From: Apus apus
Lineage: Eukaryota > Chordata > Aves > Apodiformes > Apodidae
Length of the DNA stretch: 64,000 bases
NCBI RefSeq assembly: GCF_020740795.1
Contig: NC_067291.1
Span: forward strand, 20,552,780 to 20,616,779
Direction of reading: 5' to 3'
The notes beneath the pieces were generated by a model, which ran no database searches, was not told the origin of the DNA, and saw nothing but the letters and a program-made list of their open reading frames with translations. Positions 58,535 to 64,000 of this stretch are shown here, one piece after another. A program made the translations under genes and the position numbers. Each line of letters opens with the position of its first letter. Position 1 is the stretch's first letter.

Positions 58535-64000
<5,466 letters not shown>

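Overview
This is a vertebrate nuclear genome window, almost certainly from a bird. Three spliced genes can be read on the + strand in the order GLCE, PAQR5, KIF23. The interspersed repeats are nearly all chicken-repeat-1 (CR1) LINE fragments with the usual bird 3' ends. Introns are short and several exons are very GC-rich. The species cannot be fixed from the sequence alone.

Layout. Positions 1-26705 hold no recognisable coding exon and are best read as the long 5' intron (or upstream flank) of GLCE. GLCE, heparan-sulfate glucuronyl C5-epimerase, has three coding exons (26719-27265, 30738-30983, 34273-35294; 604 aa) and a long 3'UTR ending near 38065. From about 38.1 to 46.4 kb is intergenic or PAQR5 5'-noncoding sequence, including a CpG-island-like block at 43.25-44.80 kb that probably holds the PAQR5 promoter. 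PAQR5 (membrane progestin receptor gamma, seven coding exons, 46369-54987, 333 aa) follows. An intergenic stretch includes a conspicuously AT-rich block at 56.55-57.13 kb. KIF23 (mitotic kinesin-6, MKLP1) begins in a CpG-rich promoter with a CCAAT/CHR cell-cycle module and an RFX X-box. Nine coding exons (58535 to the window end) give the N-terminal part of the motor domain, and the gene runs off the window. A 42-nt in-frame cassette exon is visible between KIF23 coding exons 7 and 8.

All intron-exon junctions below were placed by hand from reading frame, GT/AG sites and remembered similarity to the mammalian proteins. The phases are consistent through all three genes. The genes are neighbours but not functionally linked: one is a Golgi polysaccharide-modifying enzyme, one a membrane steroid receptor, one a cytokinesis motor. 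Most other open frames are chance frames in GC-rich or tandemly repeated DNA. I found no new biological system here. The best observations are the KIF23 cassette exon, the KIF23 promoter grammar, a two-codon uORF at the GLCE start, and several AT-rich islands that may be conserved regulatory elements.
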